DNA of 64,000 nucleotides from Agrypnia vestita. Its lineage: Eukaryota; Arthropoda; Insecta; Trichoptera; Phryganeidae. Both the position numbers and the translations under genes were made by a program. Positions 34,501 through 45,608 of the stretch are shown here, piece by piece (positions within the stretch are counted from its first letter, which is position 1; each line of letters starts with the position of its first letter). The notes beneath the pieces were generated by a model. It ran no database searches. It was given only the letters and a program-made list of their open reading frames with translations, and had not been told where the DNA came from. The DNA is taken from contig JADDOH010002133.1 of NCBI GenBank assembly GCA_016648135.1, forward strand, positions 1 through 64,000. Reading direction: 5' to 3'.

Positions 34501-34662
34501 AAAAAACATATGTTGACTCATAGTAGTGCGAAACCCTTCGCATGTATCCACTGCCCTTATAGTGTATGGAAGCGAAAAGAATCCTTGAGAAAACACATGC
34601 TCACTCATCATACTAGTGGTACTCACGTACCCAGTACTCATTTAATCGTAAAAACGCCATAA
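28373..34662 (+). CDS. C2H2 zinc-finger protein, unit 3 (A3-B5-B6-C3)
   Basis: Joins 28373-28520, 30298-30462, 32383-32571 and 33662-34662: 1503 nt, 500 aa, phase-1 introns throughout. One A and two B modules precede 10 fingers. Insertions in the introns include an RTE-like fragment, LTR-like DNA and an hAT MITE. The orphan finger exon C4 lies 2.6 kb downstream with its own acceptor, so it could serve as an alternative terminal exon of this unit. Confidence 0.75.
29344..29680 (+). mobile_element. RTE/CR1-like non-LTR retrotransposon 3' fragment
   Basis: An open stretch of about 100 residues reads RWFGHVERMNEERMVRKIY ... KKRGRPRKTWHDQI ... VWRSILSAYP, the usual C-terminus of RTE/CR1-type RT proteins. 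It is followed by a TTAG tandem tail (from about 29654). The 5' part is missing, a typical dead-on-arrival insertion. Confidence 0.85.
30298..30462 (+). CDS. Exon B5 (unit 3)
   Basis: 165 nt. GDYGENLGAHLAAVKPEPG: an 8-residue in-frame shortening removes the TAGTGPPAP stretch. Second motif GIKQEF (Cys lost). Ends NADEHLG; donor CG|GTAAGG. Confidence 0.8.
30595..30690 (+). other. Relic of a finger-exon leader after B5
   Basis: Contains TTCCCGTTTGTGGGTTG, TTCACGCGTGGCGACTGTCT and GGCAGATAA as in C-exon leaders, then breaks off into LTR-like DNA. No C exon remains. Confidence 0.55.
30691..31060 (+). mobile_element. LTR-like sequence
   Basis: Contains CTCTAGAAACGTCG followed by ACCTATAAAAAG at about 30848-30859, a layout also seen at 20915-20943. 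Ends are not defined, and the following DNA to 31560 has no recognisable content. Confidence 0.35.
31787..32212. mobile_element. hAT-type non-autonomous element, copy 2
   Basis: Perfect 8-bp target duplication GTGCAGCC on both sides (31779-31786; 32213-32220). Ends TAGGATTGCCAAC and GTTGGTAACCCTG. Interior matches 10084-10662. Confidence 0.85.
32383..32571 (+). CDS. Exon B6 (unit 3)
   Basis: 189 nt. GNYGARLGTAGTRPPAPH, VKPE, then DMKKEC (MKKE still fits psi-K-x-E). Ends KVVEPSG; donor CCG|GTAAGG. Confidence 0.85.
33662..34662 (+). CDS. Exon C3: linker plus 10 C2H2 fingers (unit 3)
   Basis: Linker GSFYIKLDDTTGPPAISG. 332 aa, one finger fewer than C1, C2 and C5: finger 8 (AYTCIHKSTMRAH) leads directly to MRKHTDGK, so the finger between was deleted in frame. 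The last finger has one extra residue (PYSVWKRKESLRKH). Ends LIVKTP then TAA. Confidence 0.9.
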
Positions 34663-34789
34663 AATACATTTATGCTTTGGTGAGAAAACATCCTGCTTAG
34701 TAGTAAATGGAAAATATTAAATCTAGTCCTTTCCTAAAAGAAAGTGCTATTACTTTGTCAGTAGAAATATAGCTTTATCATCACTTCCA

Positions 34790-35650
34790 TTGACATGACA
34801 CGAAGACGAAGAGTTTCAACTTGGAGTACATCATCATGAAGATTCTGGCAGTGGGCAGATTTATCAAGTGGACAACTAGAACCCGGAAAGACTGGGCGGG
34901 ACAGGAAGAAGACGTATGTGTCGACCTAATCCTGCTTTGGATGGAAACCATGGAACCGCGACCCAATAGAAATGTAGTGGCAGTCGAATGAGCAAACTTG
35001 GAGGCTTTATGGATTCAATGGAAGTCTATGGAAGTTAAAGACCGTTTTCTAAAGAGAAAATGGGAAGCCCAGATGGGAGATCGAACGTCAAGCAAGTCAT
35101 AGTTCCTGGGTGTCTGTGGACGAGGTGTTACAGGAAATTCACGGAGGAGTAGGGGAAGATCATGGATTGACTTTGGTTAAGGCTCATACATGCTGCTATT
35201 GGGGGAAGAGCCAGGAGGAAAAGTCGAGGACTGGTGTCGGCGATGTGCGCCGCCAGCAAAGAACCGAAGAACAAAATCGATGTGTCAAGTCGATGGCGAA
35301 GAAAGATATACGAATGGGCCCAAAGGTCGAATGGATAATTTTCGGAGACAACGGAGCAAAATTACGACCGGCAACATGACGATATGATTTAAACCGAAAC
35401 AGTGCTGGGTTTGAAGCTGGAGAACTGGTTTCGCTGTTCAGAATCAAAAAAGAAAATTAAAGGCAGCGTGGGAAGGCCCTTAGAAGATTATAGAACGAAT
35501 TAATGATGTCAAAAATATCATAGGATACAGCGAAGCCTAAGGACGAAAGTGAAAGTCGTTAATTTGGACCCGTTGACCAAATACCATGGAGACAATGATG
35601 AACCTGTACGGGACGAACGGTCTTCGAGAGAGGGAGTCTGTGTATTGAAA
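34790..35650 (+). mobile_element. Ty3/gypsy-type pol remnant
   Basis: Fragments in shifting frames: a KRKWESPDGR-like linker, VLQEIHGGVG, VEDWCRRC (integrase zinc-binding region) and, near 35555-35590, a VVNLDPLTKYHGDN-like end. Multiple stops and frameshifts: dead copy. Confidence 0.65.
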
Positions 35651-35654
35651 TTAA

Positions 35655-36225
35655 TTGCGCACTGTCCGAATCCCTTGTAATATGTCACTTTGGAACAAAA
35701 CCATGGAACCCTCTAGAACACCCTACATCAATCTATCTATGACATTCTGGAGACACCTGAAACAGCCTAGAAGCGGCAGGAACCTTTTTGCAAACACTAG
35801 AAATGAAAAGATTTTTCTTGAGGATTCAAAAAAATCATAAATGTGTTGCATATAATTAGCGGGGCCAGGCCGCGGGGCGTCAATGTTGTTTTGACGTTTT
35901 TACCGGTGCGATAAGCGACAAGCTGAGGGTTAACACAAACAGGGGGTTACCATACCAACGCGTGTGTGATACTAGTGACGCGCAGATACCAAATAACCTG
36001 CAATAGTTAAATGGAGTTTAATCGAAAACGTTAACAAGCGATAGTAAAGTGATGATTTATAAACGAGTGATGAATAGCGAAATAGTGTGAATTCTAGATT
36101 GGTGTTTAAATTTAATCCGAGTCCAGTGACTTTGACAATTTATTTAAATAATTAATCACTTATTAATAAATCGTTAACTAATTTCGAGTGTTTTCATTTG
36201 ACTTTCAAGTCACGTCCCGAGACAA
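35655..36225 (+). mobile_element. Probable 3' LTR of the gypsy-type remnant
   Basis: Directly follows the pol C-terminal remnant. It shares text with 20990-21260 (GACGAGTGAT/AACGAGTGAT; GAAATAGTGTGAATT). Ends are approximate. Confidence 0.4.
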
Positions 36226-36327
36226 TACGCTTATCAAACATACTCAGCGGATGATCGACATTTTCTTTGACGATTTGACACGGAAGTTCGGCGACGGAAG
36301 ATCTGCGCAGTGTGGTGGCGGCCTAAA

Positions 36328-36480
36328 AGTAATATTCGAGAAATTATTACGAAAACGCCGTAATTGTCAGATATTCGTTTTCAAAACAAAAATTACATTC
36401 ATTCACTCGTAATTCAATGCGGCTGTCAAAATTGTATAATTTCGAAAATTAAATATGGAACCGCTTTACCCCGAAAATCG
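36328..36480. repeat. Dispersed repeat, copy 2
   Basis: Matches 8895-9070 (CAGATATTCGTTTTCAAAAC; CAATGCGGCTGTCAAA). Confidence 0.55.
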
Positions 36481-37217
36481 ATAAAAAATGAAAAAGATTT
36501 TTGTAGTTTTTGAAAATTCACACATATTTTGATTTATCTCATCATATATCCGCGATGCTGTGGCGATAACTGTTTCAATAAAAATGTCTAAAAAAACTTG
36601 CAAAAATTTAAAATAGATTTATCAAAAGGTTTTTATCATTTTATTTAAGTAGTATTGAAGTGAATGAATTTTTCATAATCTATAAGAGTTACTGTAATGA
36701 TACTTGAACTTTTTGCATTTTGGAACCTTAAAAATTTTACAGGATTTCACCTGTAAATGCTACCCACCGCTTACCCTGGACTTTCTTATGAGCGAATGCT
36801 CCCAAATCGGTCCTTCTCATTCGCTTCCAGGTTGTCATTTTTTTAGCTACAATGCAAGACCGTGCTGCCCCGCATTGGTCGTATACACCGGTGCGAGGCG
36901 GCACAGCCGCAAAAACAAACACATTCACAGACCGTCACCATTAGATTCATCTTTATTACATAAAAAGAACAGAAATCCACGTGTTAATTTTTTGCTACTA
37001 GCTATGAGACGCCCTGTATTCCTGTCTTCAACAATAAGCATTTCTTTTAATTTGCTATTATTGAAAATTATAATAAAAGTATTCGTATGATTAGATTTCA
37101 GCCTGATTCTCCCGTTCGCGAGTTAAAAAGATAAATTCGTGCGTGGCGACTGCCTGGTTTATGAATATGACCAAGATCACCTAACTTGCATTTATATATA
37201 ATTTATTATTTTAACAG

Positions 37218-38644
37218 GTTCATTCTACATAAAACTGGATGACACGACTGGATCACCAGCTATCTCCGGAACATCACCGGAATTCTACGACTCACGTAGT
37301 ACTAAACAAACATCAAGAGATCAAAAAACGCCTAAACTCTTCTTTTGTACACATTGCACCTACAAGTCCAGTCATAAAACGTCGATGAGTAGACACATCC
37401 TCATTCATACTGGGAAACCGTTCTCATGTACACACTGCACTTATACATGTATTCAGAAATCAACTTTGAAACAACACATGTTCATTCACACTGGGGAGAG
37501 ACCGCTCTCATGCGCCCACTGTACTTATTCATGTATTCGAAAACAATCAATGAGAGCACACATGTTCGCTCACTCTGAAGATAAACTGTTATCATGTACA
37601 TATTGCGCATACACATGCAAGCATGAAGGGACCTTAGAGTCTCACGAGCTCACCCACACAGAGGGAAAACCGTTTTCCTCTACACAATGCACTTACACAT
37701 GTAAACGGAATTCATTGTGTAAGAAACACATGGTCCACGATAATAGCAAGAAGGTATTCTTGTGTACAGAGTGCAATTATACGTGTAAACGGAAGGAAAG
37801 CTTGGAATTACACATGTCGTCTCACGCTGCTGATAAACCATTCGCGTTTACCCAGTGTAGTGGAACCTATAACCACACTCTCACTGGTGAGAGACCATTC
37901 TCATGCACATTCTGCACTTATACAAGTATTGAGAAATCAAGGATGAGACTACACATGCTCATTCATACTGGGAAGAGACCATTCTCATGCGCCCACTGCA
38001 CTTATTCGTGTATTAGAAAAGATTCATTGAGAGCACACATGCTCTCTCACTTTGAAGTTAAATTGTTTTGTAAGTATTGCGTATATACATGCAAGCGTGA
38101 AAAAACCTTGAAGACTCACGAGCTCACCCACACAAGTAAAGAAACATCCTCATGTACACAATGCACGTACACATGCAAGGATAAAGAAACCTTGAAGACT
38201 CATAAGCTCACTCACGAAAGAAAACCGTTTTCGTGTACACAGTGTACTTACTCATGCAATATGAATTATTTGTTGAAGAAACACATGATCCGTCACACTG
38301 ATGAGAAAGTGTTCTCGTGTACTGAGTGCACTTATACGTGTAAGCGCAAAGCAAGCTTGAAACTTCACATGCCGACTCACACTGTTGACAAACCGTTCGC
38401 GTGTACCCAGTGTAGTCGTTCCTATTGCCAGAAATGGTCCCTGAAAGCTCACATGCTCACTCACACTGGTGAGAGACCCTTCTCATGTACACACTGCACT
38501 TATACTTGTACTCGGAAATCAACCATGAAAGCACACGTGCTCATTCATACTGGTGAGAAACCATTTGCGTGTGAACACTGCACTTATAAATGTATTCATA
38601 AATCAGCGATGAGAGCACACATGCGCAAGCACATGTGCGATTGA
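37218..38644 (+). CDS. Orphan finger exon C4, about 16 fingers, decaying
   Basis: A normal C leader and TTTTAACAG acceptor precede GSFYIKLDDTTGSPAISG. The open frame gives 474 aa in phase with A/B donors. No A or B exon lies between C3 and C4. About 14 fingers look intact. One has SSTQC for the first Cys and HMVHD for the His pair; another (FAFTQCSGTYNHTL) is truncated. The array looks like two partial C exons fused. It stops at TGA after HMRKHMCD because of an insertion, and the remaining fingers (38645-38870) are out of frame with stops. It could be an alternative end for unit 3 or a dying copy. Confidence 0.65.
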
Positions 38645-38870
38645 TGCAAAACTCTTCTCGTGTTCCCTCTGCAGCTTCTCTAGTCATCGGAAAGCAAGTT
38701 TGAATAAACATACACTGACTCACATCAATGCGTAACCTTTCTCGTGTATCCACTGCCTTATTATATATGGAAGCGGAAAGAATCCTTGAAAAAACACGTG
38801 CTTTCTCATTATACCAGTGATACTCATGTACCCAATACTTATGCAATCGTCAAAAATTTCTTAAAATACA
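38645..38870 (+). pseudogene. Out-of-frame remains of the last C4 fingers
   Basis: Frames give DAKLFSCSLCSFSSHRKASL and, after a stop, WKRKESLKKHVLSHYTSDTH, matching the final two fingers and tail of sister exons. Confidence 0.8.
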
Positions 38871-39175
38871 GATACGCGTTGGTGAAAAAATTATTCTGCG
38901 TAATAATAAATGAAAAATATTACATCACGTTTTTATCTAGTTGTAAAAGAAAGTACTGTTACTTTGTCAGCGTAAATACAGCTTTTATTTTAGCAACGGA
39001 TTCAGCTACTACTATGTATCAGCGCCGTGCCGTGCGTCCTGTTACTCACCTAATATATTATTTTTAACTGTACCACGTAGTTATTAATTTATTTGGGTAC
39101 TGACTGTGGTAACTTGAGTGTTAAATTGGCCATATATCCACCCTAATAATTTTCTCTTGAATTCCACTTGAGTGG

Positions 39176-39218
39176 TTTCTAATCCCCTCAACACACCTGT
39201 GTATGAGGGGATTAGAAA
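39176..39218. repeat. Perfect 15-bp hairpin downstream of C4
   Basis: TTTCTAATCCCCTCA (39176-39190) pairs with 39204-39218, and the loop itself contains ACAC/GTGT. Other units keep only the right half (ATGAGGGGATTA). Confidence 0.7.
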
Positions 39219-39359
39219 TCTTAGCGCCACCATGCATATAACGAGAAACATCACGACTGGTTTGCATATAAGTATGTAGCAAAGAGTATCATCCCACAAT
39301 TGATGTGATTTTGAAATCATGTTTGTATATTTTTGTAATCGTGTATCGGTTGGCATATT

Positions 39360-40920
39360 AACAAATAAATAGTGGTTTTATACGAAATTAACGTGTTTAA
39401 TTTATTGAATAATAGATTTCTTAGATTCTGAAAATGTATGTCTACTCAATGATGGATCTCCCACAATCCTAGTGCAATTTACCTCTCCATTTATTCTAGT
39501 AATATAGCATCTTTGCTTTCATGGAACATTGTTCCTGACAGTTGTGGTAGCGATCATTTCCCAATTATCTAGTCTTTCCAAACCCCTCAAGCCAGTAGAG
39601 CTATTCAAGGCCTAAATATCGATTACAATCCAAAAAGCTAACCTATTCGGCTATGCAACGGAATTTGATAATGCTGTGACTTCCACCTTTCATCCATTCA
39701 TTGACATTCTTAAAAATATATCTCAAAAGCATATCCCTTTTACTACGTCAAATTTACAGAAAATCAAGCGAAAAATAAATATATTTTTAAGAAAAATAAA
39801 TGAAAAAAATTAAAAAATATCAATATCCGCGTACCGCCTGTGTACTAGAAATCACCACTTTGAGACTTTAGCGCTGCGGAGAACGGTTGAAATATTACTC
39901 CACTCATCTCGCGCCAAAATTATGTTAAATCTATCCGAATTTAGATAGACACTAGCTCGGACGATCGCCTTAAGGCTAAGGCTAGTCTATATTAGGTTAT
40001 AATAACATTAGGTTATAATATTTCCTTAGAATAAACGTAGTAAATAAAGTCGCCGCTTCCAATGACTTCAAATACACGTATTAATATTCTTTTGATCAAT
40101 ATATATGACCTTTTCTTCTTAATCAAAGTTTTACGTCTAGTTATAAAGTTGTGTAGTATAATTTATGTAGGTATCTATAACATAAAACATATTATTGTTA
40201 AGCACCTACCTACTAAAATTATATTAACAATATTTAAAAATAAAAACAATATATTTTGTGTATTCCTTGCAATGTATACGTATTTAATAATTATTTACAA
40301 TTATTTGTTACGTTAATAGTAGATATACCGATGATGTGGCCGCGACCTACGTGTGACGTTCCGCATCGCGTACTATGTTTTTAAAAATAAGCTTTATGTA
40401 ACTATTTTATAATTTGATTTTAAATTTCGCGCGGCACCACAAGTTGCCACCCTGCACCGCAAGGGGTTGGTAGGGGTACCAGCGCCGGCGTTCGGCGAGG
40501 CTACCCCCCCTCCCCCGCATACACAAGAGTTGAAGCCGGGGGACCAAGAACGGCAAGAATGTTTTTTTTTTGTGTGATGCTTTGAACTGAATGTGAAAGG
40601 ACAACTTATGCGGGGATCGGAACTGGTTGTGCTTAGGTTAAGATTAGTTATAAAGTTAGTAATAGTGTTCTAGAGTAAGGTTCGAGTGTTTTTTTTTTGT
40701 AATAAATGTATATAATCATCAGAGTGTGTCGAACTCCCTCTACTTCCCTTGACATTCCATTGATATGGGCGCCTTGCACATTGCGTCGCATAATCTGCGC
40801 CTCTCGCGGATTATTCGAGCTTCACCCGCCCTATCACCGAAGAAAAATAAATATGCCCTCAGATGCAAGCAACACCACTTCTATCGATAACAAATCTTTA
40901 TATTCGGAACATAGGTAAAA
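39360..40920. other. Intergenic DNA between C4 and unit 4
   Basis: Mostly AT-rich. A GC-rich island at 40430-40600 and text near 40750-40880 look transposon-derived, but I cannot assign a class. Confidence 0.35.
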
Positions 40921-41033
40921 TAATAGATTCGGACCGCATTTAAAAGCTAGGGAAAGAAATCTCGAGATACGACAGAAACATTAAAATCATTGCAAAACGC
41001 AGGAATGTCTTAAATCAAATATATTTCTTATTC

Positions 41034-41084
41034 GTCTATGGACTACCGGCGGCTCTTGTCTGTGGTCGGCTGTCATTTGACGTT
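41034..41084 (+). promoter_or_regulatory. Paired octamer element upstream of A4
   Basis: GTCTATGG (41034-41041) and GTCTGTGG (41058-41065), 24 bp apart, then TCGGCTGTCATTTGACGTT. Confidence 0.6.
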
Positions 41085-41126
41085 AGTAATTGAAGTTCGG
41101 TTCTCTCGCTCGCTGATACTATAAGC

Positions 41127-41274
41127 ATGAACCGTGCTGCGCCGGATGTTTCTGCTGTCAAATCTGAGCCGCGATCTCCTCCCGAAAGCGGCCGTGGAGA
41201 AGGAAATGAGGTCCTCTTCATTGATATAAAGCAGGAATACTTGGGGTGTCCCTGGGATGTTGACCAGCGCGCCG
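41127..41274 (+). CDS. Exon A4 (start exon, unit 4)
   Basis: 148 nt. MNRAAPDVSAVKSEPRS: the first motif is VKSE instead of VKPE but still fits the SUMO consensus. Second motif DIKQEY. Donor CCG|GTAGAG. Confidence 0.8.
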
Positions 41275-44200
41275 GTAGAGGAATTGGTTTCTGTATATTA
41301 GTAATTAATGATTTAAATTCAATGTTCTGTTTTGATAATGGTCATGGTCATATCTATAGTGAGACTAATTCTATATCCATGAGAGCAGAGAAATTATAGT
41401 CTGAATTCTTGACCTGAAAATTGAGATAATAATTTCTATGAATACAACACAACGTTGTTTACTTCACACAATGACACTTTAATTAAAAAATAAATTAAAA
41501 CGTTTTCGATGCTTACTGCATCATCTTCAGTAATTTACTAACTCTTAAGACTAGAAGACATTTTATCTACTACATGGGGCCGGGTGGTCGGGAGCGGGGG
41601 AGGGGGAGGCGAAAAGTGAAAGTGGTTGGTATGGTTTACGCTTTTTCCCTAGATAAAGTGCTTCAAATATCAAAATTTATGTTGAAAATTTGGTTACTTT
41701 AAAATCTAATAACATCTTAAAAATTGCCTACCAATCAATTGAATTTTTTTGAACTTGGACCCTAAATTATACCGAGGATACTTTCTCTCGAAAAGACTGG
41801 CGTTGGACCCCAGATTCAGCAATTACCTTAGTTTTATCTCAGTTTAAAGGTGGCGGTTTTGTTCTATACCCTTTATGATGTTATAATTATATACAAATAT
41901 AGCACTTGTCTAAAACCACTTGTGAGTTTAGGACTACACGACTAGTTTCGACAACTACAGTTGTTGTCATCAACGGGTGATTATATAAACTAAAGCATGA
42001 GAGTAAAATTAATTATCTAAGGTACTGATAGAGGTGGGTGGATGACAACAACTGTAAGACTGGATGACAACGACTGTAGTTGTCGAAGCTAGTCGTTTAG
42101 TCCTAAACTCACAAGTGGTCTTAGACAAGTGCTATATTTATATATAATTATAATATGTAATTCCACAAAGTTAACGCCAATTCAATAAATAATATTACTT
42201 CACGATGTTCACGACGTAATTGATTCAGTTGGTAAGAGTAGTTATTAAGTAGAAAGTTTCGACGGTTTGGTTGGTGGAAACGCAAAAAACTATGCTTTTT
42301 TCTTTTCTGTTCTTTTACTACTGATCGAAAAATCCGCCATAAGATATGTCACCACGCTAATAAGAATGGCGATAAAATCACTCGCACCAAACTGACGAAA
42401 ATTGAACGCATCGTGAGTGAAGAAACTTTTTTACACGAAAAAATCTCAACGGACGTCTGGGTACTATTTGGAACTTGAAAAGCAGCATAAGTTCTACTTG
42501 TGTTATCAGCAAGAAATAATTGTTTCATGCCATCCTTCATTATCTTCTATTATGATCTCATTGTTTCTATCACTCTGCAGGAACCGGGACCCCTGCCCCG
42601 CACCTGGCTGCCGTCAAGCCTGAACCAGGGTCGAACCAAGACGAAGGCGGAGGATCGCATTACACTGATATAGACATAGTAATTCCAGATATAAAACGGG
42701 AGTGCTCCGAATACACCAGTAACTCCAACGAGCACACTGGTAAGGATATGGCTTTCTTGGGATATATTTTGTGAAATAATTGATTTTTTTTGTGTTTAGT
42801 TGTTTGAATCATTGTCAACACCTTGATATTGTATTAAAAAATTATTGATACGATTAGATATTAGTCTGAGTCTCCCGTTCGTGGATTGTAGAATTAAATT
42901 CTCCCAAAAATTCATGGCGACTGCCCACGAGATTGCTTATAATGTGTTTCTACCATAAGTTTAACCCTTTTCAACGTATAACGCGGAGACGGGATAGCAA
43001 TGAACTACGCTCGAACTGCAGCCAGTGCCGCTCTGACTGTTGTGCAGTAGCCTTCTTGCTGGAGCCACACACTTTCCTTAAATTTTTCCTCTCAAAAATT
43101 ACTGTTCAGAAGATTGTTTATGTATACGTATCGAACAGATTAAACTTCTAGGAAATATGGGTCGAAAATGGCACACTTACCAACAGCACACCAAACCGTC
43201 ACTTTTAGGTTGTATAACGATGTATGATTCAACCGACGATCATCTGAACTCTGGTACTGGTACCGACAGTTTATTTACCACCCCATTTGAATGGAAATGT
43301 GTTTCACTACATGTTCAACATCGTTTCAGCAAATGTTAGTAGTTGTTGATGATCACCAGCTTTTAACTTTTGGACAACCATTTATATGGGCCAAACCCCA
43401 AGGCTTTGGGTAAGATACGCTTTACAGCGATCGTGCCCAATCCTAGTGTGAATGCATCACGGCAACGTGTTGCACAAAAAAACTCAACAAACGAAGAGGT
43501 ACTAGCAGAAACAGTACCTACTACATCCTTCATTTCGTAATCTTCTATTACCATCTCATTATTTCTACTACTCTACAGGGGACTATGGAGATAAGCTGGG
43601 GACTGCAAGGACCGCGCACACTGCCCAACACTTGGCTGCCGTTAAACCTGAACCAGGGTCGAACCAAAGAGAAGGCGGTGGATCGCATTACACTGATATA
43701 AACACAAAAATTCCAGATATAAAGCGAGAATGCTCGGAGTACACCAGTAATGTCAACGAGCACCCCGGTAATTATATGGCTTTCTTGGAATAATAATATA
43801 TTTTATGAAATAATAGTCCAGTCAAATAAGAATTTCTACAATTCTGAATTGCCGTATGCACGTTTCGTTTTCGTATTTGCGGGCCCAGCTATGTGGAATC
43901 AGCTGCCTCCAGTGTTGCGATCTATGGAGAACCAGAAACTCTTCAAGAGGAGCCAAAAATTTTTTTTTCGGGATGTCGCACCTGTAAAGCGCCCTTGGAG
44001 CGTCCCTTACGCAAAAACGGCGTTATATAAATTAAATTAACATGAACATAAACACAAACATAAACATTAAGTGCAAGAATTTTGTACATACCCAATATAC
44101 AGCTTTTTTTAAAAATAAACAATAGTGATAAAAACACGTATGTAGATAGTTTTGTTTTCTATTACTTTTATAAAAACGCTAATCAATTTTTATTATGGGT

Positions 44201-45608
44201 GAATTATTCGAGAAAAACAATTTTATTTGAACATTAATATCTCGAATTTGCCCTGCTGATATTTTTAGGATTAAGTCAAACTAATTTTTAGCATCGCAAC
44301 GAAAGTGTATACAAAAATTCAGTTATGTAGGAAGTTTCCCGACAGTCGGACCATTTTTCGTCTACTTTAACTGGACTATAAGTAAATGAATTTTTGTTGA
44401 GTTACTACCAACGTAATTATATAAACATAGTATTGATTTGGTTCGATTTCAGCTTGATTCTCACGTTCACCTGGTAGATGAAAGTGACCAAGATCACCTG
44501 ATTTATATAATTTATTATGTTAACAGGTTCATTCTACGTCAAACTGGATGACACAACTGGGCCTGGGACTATCTCAGGAATATCGCCAGAGTTCAAAGAC
44601 TCGTGTAGTACAAAACAAAACTCAAGATATCAAAGTAAGCTTAAACGCTTTTCATGTGCACATTGCTCCTACCAGTGCAGACAGAAAACGACGTTGAATA
44701 GACATACCTTCATTCACACTGGGAAAAAACCGTTCTCATGTACACACTGCACTTATACATGTACTCAGAAGTCAACTTTAAAACAACACATGTTCGTTCA
44801 CACTGGAGAGAGACCGTTCTCATGCGCCCACTGTACTTATTCATGTATTCGAAAACAATCGTTGAGAGCACACATGCTCTCTCACTCTGATGATAAACTG
44901 TTATCATGTACATATTGCTCATACACATGCAAGCATAAAGGCACCCTGAAGTCTCACGAGCTCACCCACACAGGTGGAAAACCGTTCTCATGTACACAAT
45001 GCACTTACACATGTAAACGGAAGTCATGGTTGAAGTATCACATGGTCCGTCACATTAGCGAGAAGGTGTTCTCATGTACCGAGTGCACTTACACGTGTAA
45101 GCGGAAAGGAAGTTTGAAACTACATATGTCGTCTCATTCTGCTGACAAACCATACGCGTGTACTCAGTGTAATCGAACCTATATCCAGAAAGTTTCCCTG
45201 AAGGCACACATGCTCACTCACACAGGCGAAAGACCATTCTCGTGTACGCACTGCACTTATACTTGTATTCAGAAATCAACTATGAAAGCACACGTGCTCA
45301 CTCACTCTGACGAGAAACCGATCTCTTGTAAGCTATGCACTTATACATGTAACCGTAAAGAGTACTTTAAATCACATATGCGCAAGCACACTGATTCGAA
45401 TCTATTCTCGTGTCCCCTCTGCAGTTATTCAAGTCATCTGAAAGCAAGTCTAAAATCACACATGGTGTCTCACAATAGTGAGAAACCCTTCTCATGTATC
45501 CACTGCCCCTATACATCTAAGCGGAAAAAATCCCTGAAAAAACACATTCTCACTCATACCAGTGATACTCATGTACCCAGTACACATGTAACCACAAAAA
45601 CGCCCTAA
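41127..45608 (+). CDS. C2H2 zinc-finger protein, unit 4 (A4-B7-B8-C5)
   Basis: Joins 41127-41274, 42581-42739, 43579-43767 and 44527-45608: 1578 nt, 525 aa, phase-1 introns. This is the most compact unit (4.5 kb). It has 11 fingers. The A4 donor is GTAGAG and the B8 donor is GTAATT, both weaker than the family GTAAGG, so splicing may be inefficient. A foldback element sits in intron 1 and a CR1-like fragment in intron 3. Confidence 0.75.
41640..41870. repeat. Right arm of the A-B intron inverted-repeat element
   Basis: Similar to 49470-49740 and inverted relative to 17350-17720 (CCTAGATAAAGTG; TACCAATCAATTGAATTTTT). Confidence 0.55.
41881..42153. mobile_element. Foldback element with about 90-bp arms
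   Basis: Left arm 41881-41971 and right arm 42063-42153 are inverted copies (ATAGCACTTGTCTAA outside; GTTGTTGTCATC/GATGACAACGAC inside), with a short loop. No coding frame. Confidence 0.8.
42581..42739 (+). CDS. Exon B7 (unit 4), shortened at its acceptor
   Basis: 159 nt. It begins GTGTPAPHLAAVKPEP directly after CTCTGCAG. The GDCGERLGTAG start found in other B exons is missing. Both motifs (VKPE, IKRE) remain, the frame is kept, and it ends NSNEHTG with GTAAGG. Confidence 0.8.
42850..42930 (+). other. Relic of a finger-exon leader after B7
   Basis: GATATTAGTCTGAGTCTCCC and TTCATGGCGACTGCC match C-exon leaders; no C exon follows. Confidence 0.55.
43579..43767 (+). CDS. Exon B8 (unit 4)
   Basis: 189 nt. 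GDYGDKLGTARTAHTAQH, VKPE, DIKREC, ending NVNEHPG. Acceptor CTCTACAG; donor CCG|GTAATT. Confidence 0.8.
43812..44381. mobile_element. Inverted-arm element in the B8-C5 intron with CR1-like insertion
   Basis: The left arm starts AATAGTCCAGTCAAATAAG (43812) and the right arm 44225-44381 ends TTAACTGGACTATA. Between them, 43864-44040 encodes FAGPAMWNQLPPVLRS ... LFKRSQKFFF, the typical C-terminus of CR1/L2-type RT proteins. Confidence 0.65.
44527..45608 (+). CDS. Exon C5: linker plus 11 C2H2 fingers (unit 4)
   Basis: GSFYVKLDDTTGPGTISG linker, 359 aa. Fingers 2-3 (TYTCTQKSTLKQH, TYSCIRKQSLRAH) match the start of C4. All Cys/His ligands appear present. Ends VTTKTP then TAA. Confidence 0.9.
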
